From Gammaproteobacteria bacterium (GTDB lineage: Bacteria; Pseudomonadota; Gammaproteobacteria; Pseudomonadales; Azotimanducaceae), in NCBI GenBank assembly GCA_002689445.1, contig NZGC01000018.1:1-64000 (forward strand): a stretch of DNA of 64,000 nucleotides, read 5' to 3'. The translations under genes were made by a program, and so were the position numbers. Position 1 is the stretch's first letter; every line of letters starts with the position of its first letter. Below, piece after piece: positions 8,327 through 17,002 of the stretch. The notes beneath the pieces are model-generated. The model saw nothing but the letters and a program-made list of their open reading frames with translations. It made no database searches and was not told where the DNA came from.

Positions 8327-9532
8327 CTATTTAGTCTTGGGTAGGCCGAGTACACGCTCACCTAAAATGTTTCGCTGAATTTCACTGCTGCCGCCAGAAA
8401 TGGTGCCGGTGTAAGTGTTCATATAGCCAAGCGGCCACTTGCCGTTGGCAGGCGCCTTTGCATCGCCGACATAGAGACTGGATTTCAAACCGAGGATGCC
8501 CAGTGCGATTTGATGTACAGCCTGGCCGATTTCGCTGCCGGTCAGCTTGCCTTGTAGCGGGATCCGCATGGCACCACCGTTAAGAGGTTTCAGTCGTGAT
8601 CGTCGGCTGTTATAGATGCTGGCTTCGGTCCGCTCATAGACTTTCATGATTCGATCTCGCCAAACGGGATCTTCCCACACACTCCGGCCATTTCGCTGGG
8701 TGTCTTTTGCCAATTGAATCAGCTGCTTCATGACAAGGGCCGGAGACTCACTGGCAACAGCACCGACACCCACACCGGCGCCGCGTTCGCTGGTAAGCGT
8801 CGCCATGGCGACCTTCCAACCATCACCCACGGCTCCAACGCGTAAGTGGTCGCCAACCACAGCGTCTTCTAAAAAGACCTCATTAAAGCCGGATTCGCCG
8901 GTCATTTTGTGGATCGGCTTAACCGTAACCCCGGGCTGATCCATCGGCGCCAAAAAGTAGGTGATTCCCCCATATTTGTTGCCTTTGTCCTGTCTAGCGA
9001 GCAGCAACATATATTGCGCAAAGTGCCCTAAACTGGTCCAAACCTTAGAGCCATTGATCACCCACTGATCGCCCTCTTTAACGGCACTGGTTTGCAAAGA
9101 GGCGAGATCAGACCCTGCGCCTGGCTCACTAAAGCCCTGACACCAAATATGTTCAGCAGAAAATATTGGGGGTAGAAAGGTTTTTTTCTGCTCCTCAGTA
9201 CCGCATTCCAATAAGGTGGGCACTGCCATACCTAACCCGATCCAATTGATAAAGTAAGGGACGTTTGCGGCCCTGACCTCGTTACTGGCGATTTGTTGGC
9301 ACCCAGTCATGCCGTGACCGCCATACTCCTTGGGTAAGTCAGAAGCGATTAGGCCTGCTTCATAGCACTTCGCTTGCCAATCAGAGAGATACGTCAGATG
9401 GCTGGGATCCGTCACTTCGTAGGCAGCTTGAGGAAGCGGCACCGGATGCTGGGGCGGTCTGTTTTCCTCTAACCATGCCCGACAAAATGTTTGAAACTCG
9501 CTCTGCTCGGCGGTAAGTGATTTGATGCTCAT
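8327..9532 (-). CDS. Acyl-CoA dehydrogenase, probable catalytic partner subunit
   Basis: 401 residues, FAD-dependent alpha-beta dehydrogenation of an acyl-CoA. Visible: PKEYGGHG, the FAD-contact GFSEPGAGSDLASLQT, VWTSLGHFA, MTGESGFNEVFL and the C-terminal SGGSSEIQRNILGERVLGLP. The catalytic base is probably the Glu in TLTSERGAG. An upstream in-frame start at 9682 would overlap mmsB; the ATG at 9532 has AGGA seven bases ahead and gives the normal N-terminus, so it was chosen. Its neighbour lacks a catalytic Glu and probably forms a complex with it. Confidence 0.9.
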   Translation of the reverse strand: MSIKSLTAEQSEFQTFCRAWLEENRPPQHPVPLPQAAYEVTDPSHLTYLSDWQAKCYEAGLIASDLPKEYGGHGMTGCQQIASNEVRAANVPYFINWIGLGMAVPTLLECGTEEQKKTFLPPIFSAEHIWCQGFSEPGAGSDLASLQTSAVKEGDQWVINGSKVWTSLGHFAQYMLLLARQDKGNKYGGITYFLAPMDQPGVTVKPIHKMTGESGFNEVFLEDAVVGDHLRVGAVGDGWKVAMATLTSERGAGVGVGAVASESPALVMKQLIQLAKDTQRNGRSVWEDPVWRDRIMKVYERTEASIYNSRRSRLKPLNGGAMRIPLQGKLTGSEIGQAVHQIALGILGLKSSLYVGDAKAPANGKWPLGYMNTYTGTISGGSSEIQRNILGERVLGLPKTK

Positions 9533-9617
9533 GCGAATATCCTGTGATTGAGATCTGTACTGAGTGAAAGGTGTTAAATTGCTACGGCGCTGGTCTGCGC
9601 TTGGATGAGTGACGCGA

Positions 9618-10505
9618 TCATTGCTTCTGGAAGCTTGTCTGTATGCTCGAGAAATCGATTTGTCCGTTACCTTTTGCGCCATGAGTCACATACAAATTCC
9701 GAGCCAGTGCGCCCATTGGCGTCGATGAGCCTGTCTCCAGCGCTGATGCCATAGCCAGACCTAAATCTTTGATCATAAGGTCAACCAAAAAGCCGCCAGC
9801 ATAGTCATTGCTGGCTGGGGCGGAGGGCATAACCCCAGGGAAGGGGTTGTAAACTTCCAAGGCCCAGTTGCCGCCAGAACTTTTTTGCATGATCTCTGAC
9901 AGGACCGCGGGGTCGAGCCCATTATTGACTCCGAGTTGCAGTGCCTCGGCGGTACCGGTCATTAAAACGGCGAGCAACATGTTATTGCAGACTTTTGCCA
10001 CCTGCCCGGCACCTGCATCGCCGGCATGAAAAATATTCTTACCCATGATCTCAAGTAAAGGGCGAGCAATATCGAGTGCCTTGCTGCTCCCGCCCACCAT
10101 AAAGGTCAGGGTGCCGCCCACAGCTCCGCCCACGCCGCCTGAAACCGGCGCATCAATCATGTCAAAGCCAGCTTCAGCCGCCGCGGCTGCGACTTTTCTG
10201 GCTGACTCTGGAGCGATGGTGCTGCAATCAATGATTAGGGTGTCCGCATCGAGCTGAGTGATCAGGCCTGCATCGCCGAGGTAAAGTGCCTCAACATGCT
10301 TTGATGCCGGTAGCATCGATATGACAAGATCTGCACCTCGAACAGCGTCGGCAGCACTCTTGTTAGCGGTTCCACCCTCGGCGACAACGGAGGCCATTGA
10401 CGCTTCAACCAAATCAAATACTTTTACCTGATGTCCTGCATTCAGCAAATTCTTGGCCATGGGGCCACCCATATTGCCGAGTCCAATGAACCCTATCGTC
10501 GACAT
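9618..10505 (-). CDS. mmsB: 3-hydroxyisobutyrate dehydrogenase
   Basis: 295 residues, oxidises 3-hydroxyisobutyrate to methylmalonate semialdehyde in valine degradation. N-terminal NAD motif GFIGLGNMGGPMAKNL, substrate-binding DAPVSGGVGGA near 118-128, and the catalytic Lys171 in GQVAKVCNN. It lies immediately downstream of the hydrolase that makes its substrate, which supports the assignment over related beta-hydroxyacid dehydrogenases. The partner mmsA (methylmalonate semialdehyde dehydrogenase) is not in the window. Confidence 0.93.
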   Translation of the reverse strand: MSTIGFIGLGNMGGPMAKNLLNAGHQVKVFDLVEASMASVVAEGGTANKSAADAVRGADLVISMLPASKHVEALYLGDAGLITQLDADTLIIDCSTIAPESARKVAAAAAEAGFDMIDAPVSGGVGGAVGGTLTFMVGGSSKALDIARPLLEIMGKNIFHAGDAGAGQVAKVCNNMLLAVLMTGTAEALQLGVNNGLDPAVLSEIMQKSSGGNWALEVYNPFPGVMPSAPASNDYAGGFLVDLMIKDLGLAMASALETGSSTPMGALARNLYVTHGAKGNGQIDFSSIQTSFQKQ

Positions 10506-10527
10506 GATGTTTTTCTCCTTGCGAGTG

Positions 10528-11661
10528 TTATGTGGTGGAGGCCGGCGATGCTTGGCCCAGGTCCGTTAAAGGGTGGGTTTGCCAGTGAGATTGAAAATGC
10601 GCTTGAACTTCGGCGTCGGGGACTTCGCCGTGACGGTGCTTCCATGCAGGGTTCCCGTCTTTTTCGATTAACAATGCTCGCACGCCCTCTTCGAATTCAC
10701 CGCGTCGACTGCAAGCGACGGCGATGTTCAGTTCCATAGTGAACATTTCGGCAAGACTCAGGGCTTTAGCCCGTTCAAATTGCTCGAGGATGATGGCAGC
10801 GGTGGTCGGAGAGCCCTTGAGGAAGGCTTGTTTTGCCCGGTCTAAGAACGGCTCGCTTGGCCAATCTTCTAGGGCGGCGACCAGGGTGGTCAGCGGCTCA
10901 CTGGCGGCGAGGGCCTGACTAAAGGTGGCGCGAATAACGCTCTCATGGGCGGATAGCAGTCCGTCTGGTGCTGAAGCTCCCGGTTCAAGGTCGCGAATGA
11001 CTTGTTGAATTTGAGCCGAAAACGCGAGGCTCGGGTCGCGCTTGAGGAGGGCATTGATGAAGTCATTTTTTCGGTCTTGCTCGATCAAGGCATCGGCCAT
11101 ACCGACAAGGAGCGCATCGTTGGCATTGATTTGCGCGCCTGTGAGCGCCAAAAAGTGTGCCCAAACAGGGTCCATTTGGTTGAAGGTATGGGTCGCGCCG
11201 GCGTCGGGGAATAGGCCGATGGTGATTTCTGGCATAGCCATTCGGGTTTTCTCAGTGACGATTCTGTGTTGGCAAGCAGAGAAGATGCCCAGTCCGCCAC
11301 CCATCACGATGCCATGGCCCCAGGCAATGGTTGGCTTTGGATATTGTCTAAGGTCAAAATCGAGACGATACTCGCGTTCGAAAAAAGCTTCGCAGTAGGA
11401 TCTTGGGCCCTCAGAGGTGGCTTTCATATCGTGATAGAGATTTTGAATGTCGCCGCCGGCAGAAAATGCCTTCTCACCGGCCGCATCGAAAAAAATCGCA
11501 ATCACATCAGGGGATTCACGCCAGTCATTGAGCGCGCCTTGAATCAGATCGATCATGTCGAGACTAAGGCTGTTGAGTGTTGCCTCGGCGTTAAGGGTGA
11601 TGTGACCGATATGGCTGCCATCGCTCGTTTCTAAAGTTCGAGCGAGGATCACCTCGGACAT
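10528..11661 (-). CDS. 3-hydroxyisobutyryl-CoA hydrolase
   Basis: 377 residues, crotonase-fold hydrolase that releases free 3-hydroxyisobutyrate, a step of valine degradation. The oxyanion segment HGIVMGGGLGIFSACQHR and the PEITIGLFPDAGATH segment are characteristic of this subgroup, as is the C-terminal domain that makes it longer than ordinary hydratases. The ATG at 11661 overlaps the TGA of the upstream hydratase and has GGAGG nine to thirteen bases ahead; a TTG at 11676 is inside that ribosome site and was rejected. 22 bases separate it from mmsB. Confidence 0.92.
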   Translation of the reverse strand: MSEVILARTLETSDGSHIGHITLNAEATLNSLSLDMIDLIQGALNDWRESPDVIAIFFDAAGEKAFSAGGDIQNLYHDMKATSEGPRSYCEAFFEREYRLDFDLRQYPKPTIAWGHGIVMGGGLGIFSACQHRIVTEKTRMAMPEITIGLFPDAGATHTFNQMDPVWAHFLALTGAQINANDALLVGMADALIEQDRKNDFINALLKRDPSLAFSAQIQQVIRDLEPGASAPDGLLSAHESVIRATFSQALAASEPLTTLVAALEDWPSEPFLDRAKQAFLKGSPTTAAIILEQFERAKALSLAEMFTMELNIAVACSRRGEFEEGVRALLIEKDGNPAWKHRHGEVPDAEVQAHFQSHWQTHPLTDLGQASPASTT

Positions 11662-12437
11662 CAGGCGTTCCTCCAATTGGGGGGACGCTTTTCAAGAAAG
11701 GCATTGACGCCCTCTTTTTGATCCGCAGTGGAAAAGAGCTGAACAAAGGCGGTGCGCTCATCAGTAAAGGCTTGCGGCATGGTCTTGTGACGCGCTGCCA
11801 TAATCAATTCTTTGCAGGCAGTAACGCTGGTAGGGCTTTGCTTTGCGGTCTGAGCAGCAAGCGCCATGGCTCGCTCCAAACTCTCGCCGGTATCAACCAC
11901 CTCTTCAACCAGACCAATGCGAAGCGCAGTCTCTGCATTGACTCGTTCGCCACAGAGAATCATCCGTTTGGCCCAGCCTTCACCCACAAGCCAAGGGAGA
12001 TGCTGTGTGCCAAGGCCGGCAGGTAGTAGACCCACTGTGGCTTCAGGTAATGCCATGACAGCTTGGCTTTCAGCGATACGAATATCACAAGACATTGCGC
12101 ACTCAAGGCCACCGCCCATGGCATAACCATTGATGGCAGCAACAGAAACCCCATTAAAATGGGTTAAGGCACTAAAGGCTGCATGGAAGTGCCCAGCGAT
12201 TTTTTCGGCGTGGTCTGGGTCGCCATCGGCAAATAAATTCAGATCTGCACCCGCTGAAAAAAACTTGCTACCCGCGCCTGTGATCACGAGGCTGTAACAA
12301 TCTTTGTTGGCATTAAGCTCGGTAATCAGAGCCTCAAGCGCTTGTAGATTGTCGGCATCCCAGGTGTTTGCAGCTGGGTTATCAATGGTGATCAGCGCAG
12401 TATGATCCTGCATCTCAAACTGTAGTTTTTCTGTCAT
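11661..12437 (-). CDS. Enoyl-CoA hydratase
   Basis: 258 residues, crotonase fold; hydrates methacrylyl-CoA or another enoyl-CoA. The GYAMGGGLECAMSCDIR segment supplies the oxyanion hole and first catalytic Glu, and MALPEATVGLLPAGLG supplies the second. The order dehydrogenase-hydratase-hydrolase-mmsB matches the valine pathway. It overlaps the next gene by TGATG, which suggests coupled translation, and follows the acyl-CoA dehydrogenase gene after nine bases. Confidence 0.92.
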   Translation of the reverse strand: MTEKLQFEMQDHTALITIDNPAANTWDADNLQALEALITELNANKDCYSLVITGAGSKFFSAGADLNLFADGDPDHAEKIAGHFHAAFSALTHFNGVSVAAINGYAMGGGLECAMSCDIRIAESQAVMALPEATVGLLPAGLGTQHLPWLVGEGWAKRMILCGERVNAETALRIGLVEEVVDTGESLERAMALAAQTAKQSPTSVTACKELIMAARHKTMPQAFTDERTAFVQLFSTADQKEGVNAFLEKRPPNWRNA

Positions 12438-12446
12438 GTCAGTTCC

Positions 12447-13607
12447 TTAAGTAATGTTTTCAAGGTCGGCAAGGGTGAGCAGCCGGCGGGCAATGATTAC
12501 TCTCATGATTTCATTGGTACCCTCTAAAATCTGGTGCACGCGATTGTCACGAATGTAGCGCTCAAGTGGGTACTCTCGCATATAGCCATAACCGCCATGG
12601 AGTTGCAGTGCGTCATTGCAGACTCGAAACCCAACGTCAGTGGAAAACCGTTTGGCCATAGCCGTGTAAACGGTTGCCTCGGGGTCGCCTGAATCAACTT
12701 TAAAGGCAGCTAAACGAATCATCTGCCTTGCTGCGACCAACTCCGTCGCCATATCGGCTAACTTAAATTGTAAGGCTTGGAAATTAGCCAGCGGTTCGCC
12801 GAACTGTTGCCGTTCTTGAAGGTAGACTTTGCTTCGGTTGAGAGCAGCTTGGGCCGTGCCTACAGAACAAGTTCCAATGTTGATTCGGCCCCCGTCGAGG
12901 CCTTTCATAGCAATTTTAAAGCCTTCGCCTTCTTCGCCCACCCGCTCTGTAACGGGGACTCGAACATCGTTGAACACAATTTCGCGGGTTGGCTGGCTGT
13001 TCCAACCCATCTTGTTGAGGTTTGAGCCGTATTCAATTCCGTCAGCGTCAGCGGGAATGGCAAGGCAAGTAATGCCTTTCGGGCCTGATTCGCCGGTTCG
13101 CACCATCGCGACCAACGTGTCGGTAGCGCCAGCGCCAGAGATAAACATTTTGGTGCCGTTAACCACATAGTGGTCGCCATCGAGTACAGCTTGGGTCCGC
13201 AGCGACGCTGCATCGGAGCCCGCCCCCGGCTCAGTCAGGCAGTAACTGGCAAGCTTTTTGCCCGCAATGAGGTCGGGACATAACCGCTCAATAAGCTCGG
13301 GGTGGCCAAAAGTTGCAATCATGGCGGTTGCCATATTGTGAATGGAAATAAAAGCGGTGGTTGAGGTGCAACCCATGGCAAGTTGCTCAAGGATAATGCT
13401 GGCATCGAGCCTTGATAGCCCAAGCCCGCCGACAGCTTCCGGGCAGTACAGGCCACAAAATCCCAGTTCACCCGCTTCAGCGATGACCGCTTTTGGAAAA
13501 ATTTTACTGTCGTCCCACTCGGCTGCATGGGGAGCGAGTGCTTTATCAGAGAATTGTCGGGCAACGTCCTGAAAGGCCGTTTGATCTTCAGTGAGGGTGT
13601 AATTCAT
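12447..13607 (-). CDS. Acyl-CoA dehydrogenase, isobutyryl-CoA type
   Basis: 386 residues with a complete acyl-CoA dehydrogenase motif set: CLTEPGAGSDAASLRTQAV, GGRINIG, RQQFGEPLANFQALQFKLAD, LHGGYGYMREYPLERY and the C-terminal EGTNEIMR that carries the catalytic Glu. By context (hydratase, 3-hydroxyisobutyryl-CoA hydrolase and mmsB downstream) it most likely oxidises isobutyryl-CoA or a short branched acyl-CoA; substrate is inferred. It is the first gene of the valine-type set and is preceded by a 360-base spacer with inverted repeats. Confidence 0.92.
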   Translation of the reverse strand: MNYTLTEDQTAFQDVARQFSDKALAPHAAEWDDSKIFPKAVIAEAGELGFCGLYCPEAVGGLGLSRLDASIILEQLAMGCTSTTAFISIHNMATAMIATFGHPELIERLCPDLIAGKKLASYCLTEPGAGSDAASLRTQAVLDGDHYVVNGTKMFISGAGATDTLVAMVRTGESGPKGITCLAIPADADGIEYGSNLNKMGWNSQPTREIVFNDVRVPVTERVGEEGEGFKIAMKGLDGGRINIGTCSVGTAQAALNRSKVYLQERQQFGEPLANFQALQFKLADMATELVAARQMIRLAAFKVDSGDPEATVYTAMAKRFSTDVGFRVCNDALQLHGGYGYMREYPLERYIRDNRVHQILEGTNEIMRVIIARRLLTLADLENIT

Positions 13608-13967
13608 AGCCGCGCAATACTTTCGATGATTAATTTCAAGGTATCAGACTCGAGGGTTTGTGTTGCAGCGCTTGATCCGCGCTGTGAATGAGTCGATTGC
13701 CAACACAAAATGTGGGGGCTCAGCCCATGCACGTACCAAAACGGTCGAGCCCCAATCATAGACAAACATGAGCGGCAGGGAAAGTGAGGGACGCATCTTT
13801 AATGTCGCGGCTCAAGAGCATCCGAGCCACGCATCAATGATGCTCTTGAGAGACTCGCTTTGGCTCGAAGAGATAGGCGCTCGCAGCTAAAGGCGAAGGC
13901 GTTGCAGCCTTGTTAGAGCGACGCGTCACATGCTGAGCCGCCAACTCGTATCAGCGATCAGCGGATA
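13608..13967. other. 360-bp spacer upstream of the valine-type genes, with inverted repeats
   Basis: No open frame of note. It contains two inverted repeats: GGGGCTC at 13715-13721 with GAGCCCC at 13747-13753, and a perfect 12-base pair at 13811-13822 and 13839-13850. No clear sigma-70 promoter was recognised. Because both flanking genes run to the left, it should hold either the end of the upstream crotonase transcript or the promoter of the valine-type operon. Confidence 0.6.
13811..13850. repeat. Perfect 12-bp inverted repeat with 16-bp spacer
   Basis: CTCAAGAGCATC at 13811-13822 is matched exactly by GATGCTCTTGAG at 13839-13850. It could fold into a 12-bp hairpin downstream of the crotonase gene at 13968 (same strand) or serve as a regulator site. 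No U tract follows on either strand, so a standard intrinsic terminator is not supported. Confidence 0.7.
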
Positions 13968-14678
13968 CTAGTGATGGGCATTTTTCAGCAAATGGGCAGC
14001 GCCATGAGTACTGTTGATGGCCGCCTCTTCACCAAACAATCGGGTTTTCATTTTGCCATAGACTTTACGATTGGCACCAAGATGCGCAAGCGCTGCAGCT
14101 CTGGCTTTGGCTGCTGGCAAAAGTTCAGAGAGCTCACAGGCCTCGCTAATGATCCCTGCGGCAGCGGCATCAGGCCCAGTCCATCGTCGAGCCAGTTGCA
14201 CGGTTTCAAAAAATACGTTGGCAGGCAGCTTGTGTCGAAACAGCGCCAGTTCCGCATCAGGGATAACCATGCCTATCTCAACCTCATTAGCGCAAGCAAA
14301 GCCTCGATCGGTGCGCATATAACGGAGGTCGTGGCACAGGGCCATCATAAAACCAGCACCAAAAGCATGCCCATTGATGGCGCAAACGGTGGGTATCGGC
14401 AGCGTAATGATTCGGCCCATGAGAGACATAAATTCATGACCAAAAGCGGCCCGATCCCCTCCTCGATGTTCGCCTTCAGAAGCTCTCCACTCTAAATCGA
14501 GACCGTTTGAGAAAAATTTTGGGTGGCTGGCGGTCGTCACCAGTGCTGCCGGGCCGGTTGAGGCCTCGACTTCGTCTAAGGCTTCCGCGACGGCACGAAC
14601 GAAGGTGGTATTCCATCGATTCTCCTCGTCATCTAGGGTCAAGAGGAAAACATTCTCATCACGTTCTAGCTGAATCAT
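13968..14678 (-). CDS. Enoyl-CoA hydratase/isomerase, delta-isomerase-like
   Basis: 236 residues, crotonase superfamily. The ENRWN segment near the N-terminus, SNGLDLEW and INGHAFGAGFMMALCHDLR resemble enoyl-CoA delta isomerases more than hydratases; the single acidic catalytic candidate is in NEVEIGMVIPDAEL. The ATG at 14678 has GGAG seven bases upstream; an earlier ATG at 14756 overlaps the divergent gene and lengthens the protein without family support. It may start the minus-strand run or be a separate unit, since 360 bases separate it from the next gene. Confidence 0.87.
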   Translation of the reverse strand: MIQLERDENVFLLTLDDEENRWNTTFVRAVAEALDEVEASTGPAALVTTASHPKFFSNGLDLEWRASEGEHRGGDRAAFGHEFMSLMGRIITLPIPTVCAINGHAFGAGFMMALCHDLRYMRTDRGFACANEVEIGMVIPDAELALFRHKLPANVFFETVQLARRWTGPDAAAAGIISEACELSELLPAAKARAAALAHLGANRKVYGKMKTRLFGEEAAINSTHGAAHLLKNAHH

Positions 14679-14785
14679 AAAAGCTCCAAGTCTTCGAGCG
14701 AGCCAGTATGTCTGAACTGGGTCAGTGTGCCAAGCCAGACCCCTCATGGTTGGCAATGTCGGTAGTTTGTTTTACCTTGGGCTCC

Positions 14786-15256
14786 ATGGATGTGTTGACG
14801 GAACCTGAGCTTAAGGCTTGTTTCAAGGATGAAGACGATATTTGGTTTCCAGATTTATCGGTCATTGAATGGGCAGACCTCGATTTTCTAGGGTGGGTGC
14901 ACCCATCGGGCCATCTCGGTTACATTGCCACGCGATCTCCCAACGATGGCCGTTTACGGGGGATTGTTCTACGTCGTTTCGAGCGACCCACCCGGCGCGT
15001 TAGGTTAGATATGTGTAGCTTATGTCATCACGTTCACAGTAGTGGCGGTACGGCGATGTTTAGTATCACAGAGTTAGGTAGCCGTGGCCGGCGATCAATC
15101 TCGAATGTGGTTTGCAGCGATCTGGCGTGTAGCTTGCGAGTCCGCAATAAGCTCAATCCCTCCAGTTTAATGCAAGAGACCTTGTATATAGAGGCGAAGG
15201 TATGGCGTATCCTTCAGCATCTCCATCGTTGGCTGGCGCGAACCAAATATATTTGA
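14786..15256 (+). CDS. FBP-type treble-clef zinc-finger protein (EF-G-binding-like)
   Basis: 156 residues resembling the C-terminal treble-clef domain of EF-G-binding (FusB/FBP) proteins. The motif CSLCHHVHSSGG followed about 30 residues later by CSDLACSLRVR supplies four zinc-ligand cysteines, and the MDVLTEPELKACF start matches short stand-alone family members. Family members bind elongation factor G and can free it from fusidic-acid-stalled ribosomes; this role is inferred here. The start at 14786 was chosen from the family N-terminus; in-frame ATGs at 14708 and 14756 are alternatives and no ribosome site decides. It is divergent from the crotonase gene. Confidence 0.75.
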   Translation: MDVLTEPELKACFKDEDDIWFPDLSVIEWADLDFLGWVHPSGHLGYIATRSPNDGRLRGIVLRRFERPTRRVRLDMCSLCHHVHSSGGTAMFSITELGSRGRRSISNVVCSDLACSLRVRNKLNPSSLMQETLYIEAKVWRILQHLHRWLARTKYI

Positions 15257-15299
15257 TGCTTAGAGGTATATTGCAAAGTTCAGTACCACGTTCGGTCAA

Positions 15300-16592
15300 T
15301 TGCTGCTTGAAGATAGTGATGCAGTTGAGCGCTTGGCAGTGAAGCAGCTTAAACAAACCTTTGCACCGAGTGGCCGTCTATTCTACGGCTGGTACATTGT
15401 GGCCTCAGCAGGCGGTTTGCAAATGTTAGCAAGCCTGCTCTGGATGCAATCTTATGGTGCTTACGTGATTTTTCTTCAGCAAGAATTTGGCTGGAGCAAA
15501 ACGCTGGTTGCTGGCGCATTCGCTTTAACCCGGATTGAAAGTGGTGTTTTAGGACCGCTGCAAGGCTATTGGGTGGATCGTTACGGCCCCCGAGCGATTC
15601 TTCGTATCGGCGTTGTTTTGTTTGGTCTTGGGTTTATGGTCTTTAGTCAAGTGACCAATTTATGGACCTTTTACGCCGCTTTCGCGGTCATTGCCGTGGG
15701 ATCCAGTCTGGGAGGTTTCGCGACCGTGATGGTGGCGATCGTCAACTGGTTTGATCGGCATCGATCGAAGGCGGTTGCGTTTTCGCAGGTCGGTTATGCC
15801 ATAGGCGGTATGGCGGTGCCGATGGTCGTGATTGCGCTTGAAGCCTTCGGGTGGCGGACCACAGCTTTTTACTCCGGGGTATTGGTTATCCTACTGGGTT
15901 TGCCGATGGCGCAGATGGTGAGGCATCGGCCGTCGGATTACGGCGATCGCGTGGATGGATTGTTGCCCGAAGTCGCTGCCCCGATCACCGGACGAGAGAA
16001 TTTGACGGATTTTACTGCAAGGCAAGCCATGGCAACCTCTGCTTTTTGGTTGATCAGTTTGGGCCATGCGGCGGCATTGCTGACGGTTTCTGCGGTGATG
16101 GTTCACCTAGTCCCTCATCTGACCGAAGGTCTAGGGTTTTCACTGTCGACCGCGGCGCTAATGGTCACTCTGGTGACGGGTTGTCAATTGGTGGGTCAGC
16201 TTTTGGGGGGCGTGTTGGGTGACCGGTTTGATAAAAGATGGATTTGCGTGGCTTGTATGTGCGCACACACGGGGGGATTACTCATCCTAGCTTTTGCTGA
16301 TGATTGGGCGGAGGTGGTCAGTTTTGCCGTGCTGCATGGGTTTGCATGGGGCATTCGTGGGCCTTTAATGGTGGCGTTACGCGCTGATTATTTTGGCGCT
16401 GCATCCTTCGGAACGATTATGGGGTTTTCATCCCTGATCGTCATGTTGGGTATGTCTTTTGGTCCGATTATCGCGGCCTTGTTTGCGGATTATTTCGGTA
16501 ATTACCAGATCGGATTGACAGTGCTAGCGTTGACTGCCCTAGCAGGCAGCCTCTGCTTTGTGGGTGCGCGGCGGCCTGTTTCTGAGGGTTAG
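15300..16592 (+). CDS. MFS transporter
   Basis: 430 residues, about 12 predicted membrane segments, beginning FYGWYIVASAGG and carrying the loop motif DRYGPRAILRIG between segments 2 and 3. The layout resembles the oxalate/formate-antiporter or monocarboxylate branch of the major facilitator superfamily; substrate unknown. The start is uncertain: the frame opens with TTG at 15300 and there is no ATG before the first membrane segment; GTG at 15339 is an alternative. Placed between catabolic genes and a TetR-controlled cassette, it may import a carboxylate. Confidence 0.88.
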   Translation: MLLEDSDAVERLAVKQLKQTFAPSGRLFYGWYIVASAGGLQMLASLLWMQSYGAYVIFLQQEFGWSKTLVAGAFALTRIESGVLGPLQGYWVDRYGPRAILRIGVVLFGLGFMVFSQVTNLWTFYAAFAVIAVGSSLGGFATVMVAIVNWFDRHRSKAVAFSQVGYAIGGMAVPMVVIALEAFGWRTTAFYSGVLVILLGLPMAQMVRHRPSDYGDRVDGLLPEVAAPITGRENLTDFTARQAMATSAFWLISLGHAAALLTVSAVMVHLVPHLTEGLGFSLSTAALMVTLVTGCQLVGQLLGGVLGDRFDKRWICVACMCAHTGGLLILAFADDWAEVVSFAVLHGFAWGIRGPLMVALRADYFGAASFGTIMGFSSLIVMLGMSFGPIIAALFADYFGNYQIGLTVLALTALAGSLCFVGARRPVSEG

Positions 16593-17002
16593 TCAAGCAA
16601 AGTGGAACAAAAACCCCATGGCGTGATGACTGAGCATCAGCGGCTGCAGAAAGGTTCCGTCGATGGATGTTAGTGCGATCCCGCGAGATGCCGGTCAAGG
16701 CATTGTCTGCTGAGAACGGACCTCGAGAGGGATGTAATGTCCCGCCTTGGCAGCGGTGAGTTGGCAACTGTCTGAGGACGGGCCGAGAGATCATTGTGAA
16801 TTCATTGGAGCTGGGCGCGGGGGCTTGCCTGATTCTCACGCTTGACCTTTTTGATGCTCCATCGTTGCTCCAAAAAAAGCGATGCATAGACCCTGTTGCA
16901 AGGAATCCTAATGAAGGTCGGGAAATCCCCATCCGGAATTTTTGTAGACTGAGCGAAACAATAATTGACTTTATGACTAGTTTTATTAATATAGTCAGAA
17001 TT
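16593..17002. other. 410-bp spacer between MFS gene and TetR gene
   Basis: No convincing gene. Near 16807-16860 a GGAGC/GCTCC pair encloses sequence faintly like a tRNA 3' part, but no T arm can be built. The right end holds the TetR promoter and operator at 16965-16997. Confidence 0.6.
16965..16997 (+). promoter_or_regulatory. Sigma-70-like promoter overlapping a palindromic operator
   Basis: TTGACT at 16965-16970 and TAATAT at 16987-16992 are spaced by 16 bases. A perfect inverted repeat TGACTA (16974-16979) and TAGTCA (16992-16997), 12 bases apart, starts in the promoter spacer and ends just past the -10 box. This geometry fits autorepression by the TetR protein encoded immediately downstream. 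Confidence 0.65.

Noticed and set aside
16796-16862. tRNA- or tmRNA-3'-end-like sequence on the minus strand
   Set aside because: GGAGC/GCTCC ends pair, but no T loop, anticodon arm or CCA end can be built.
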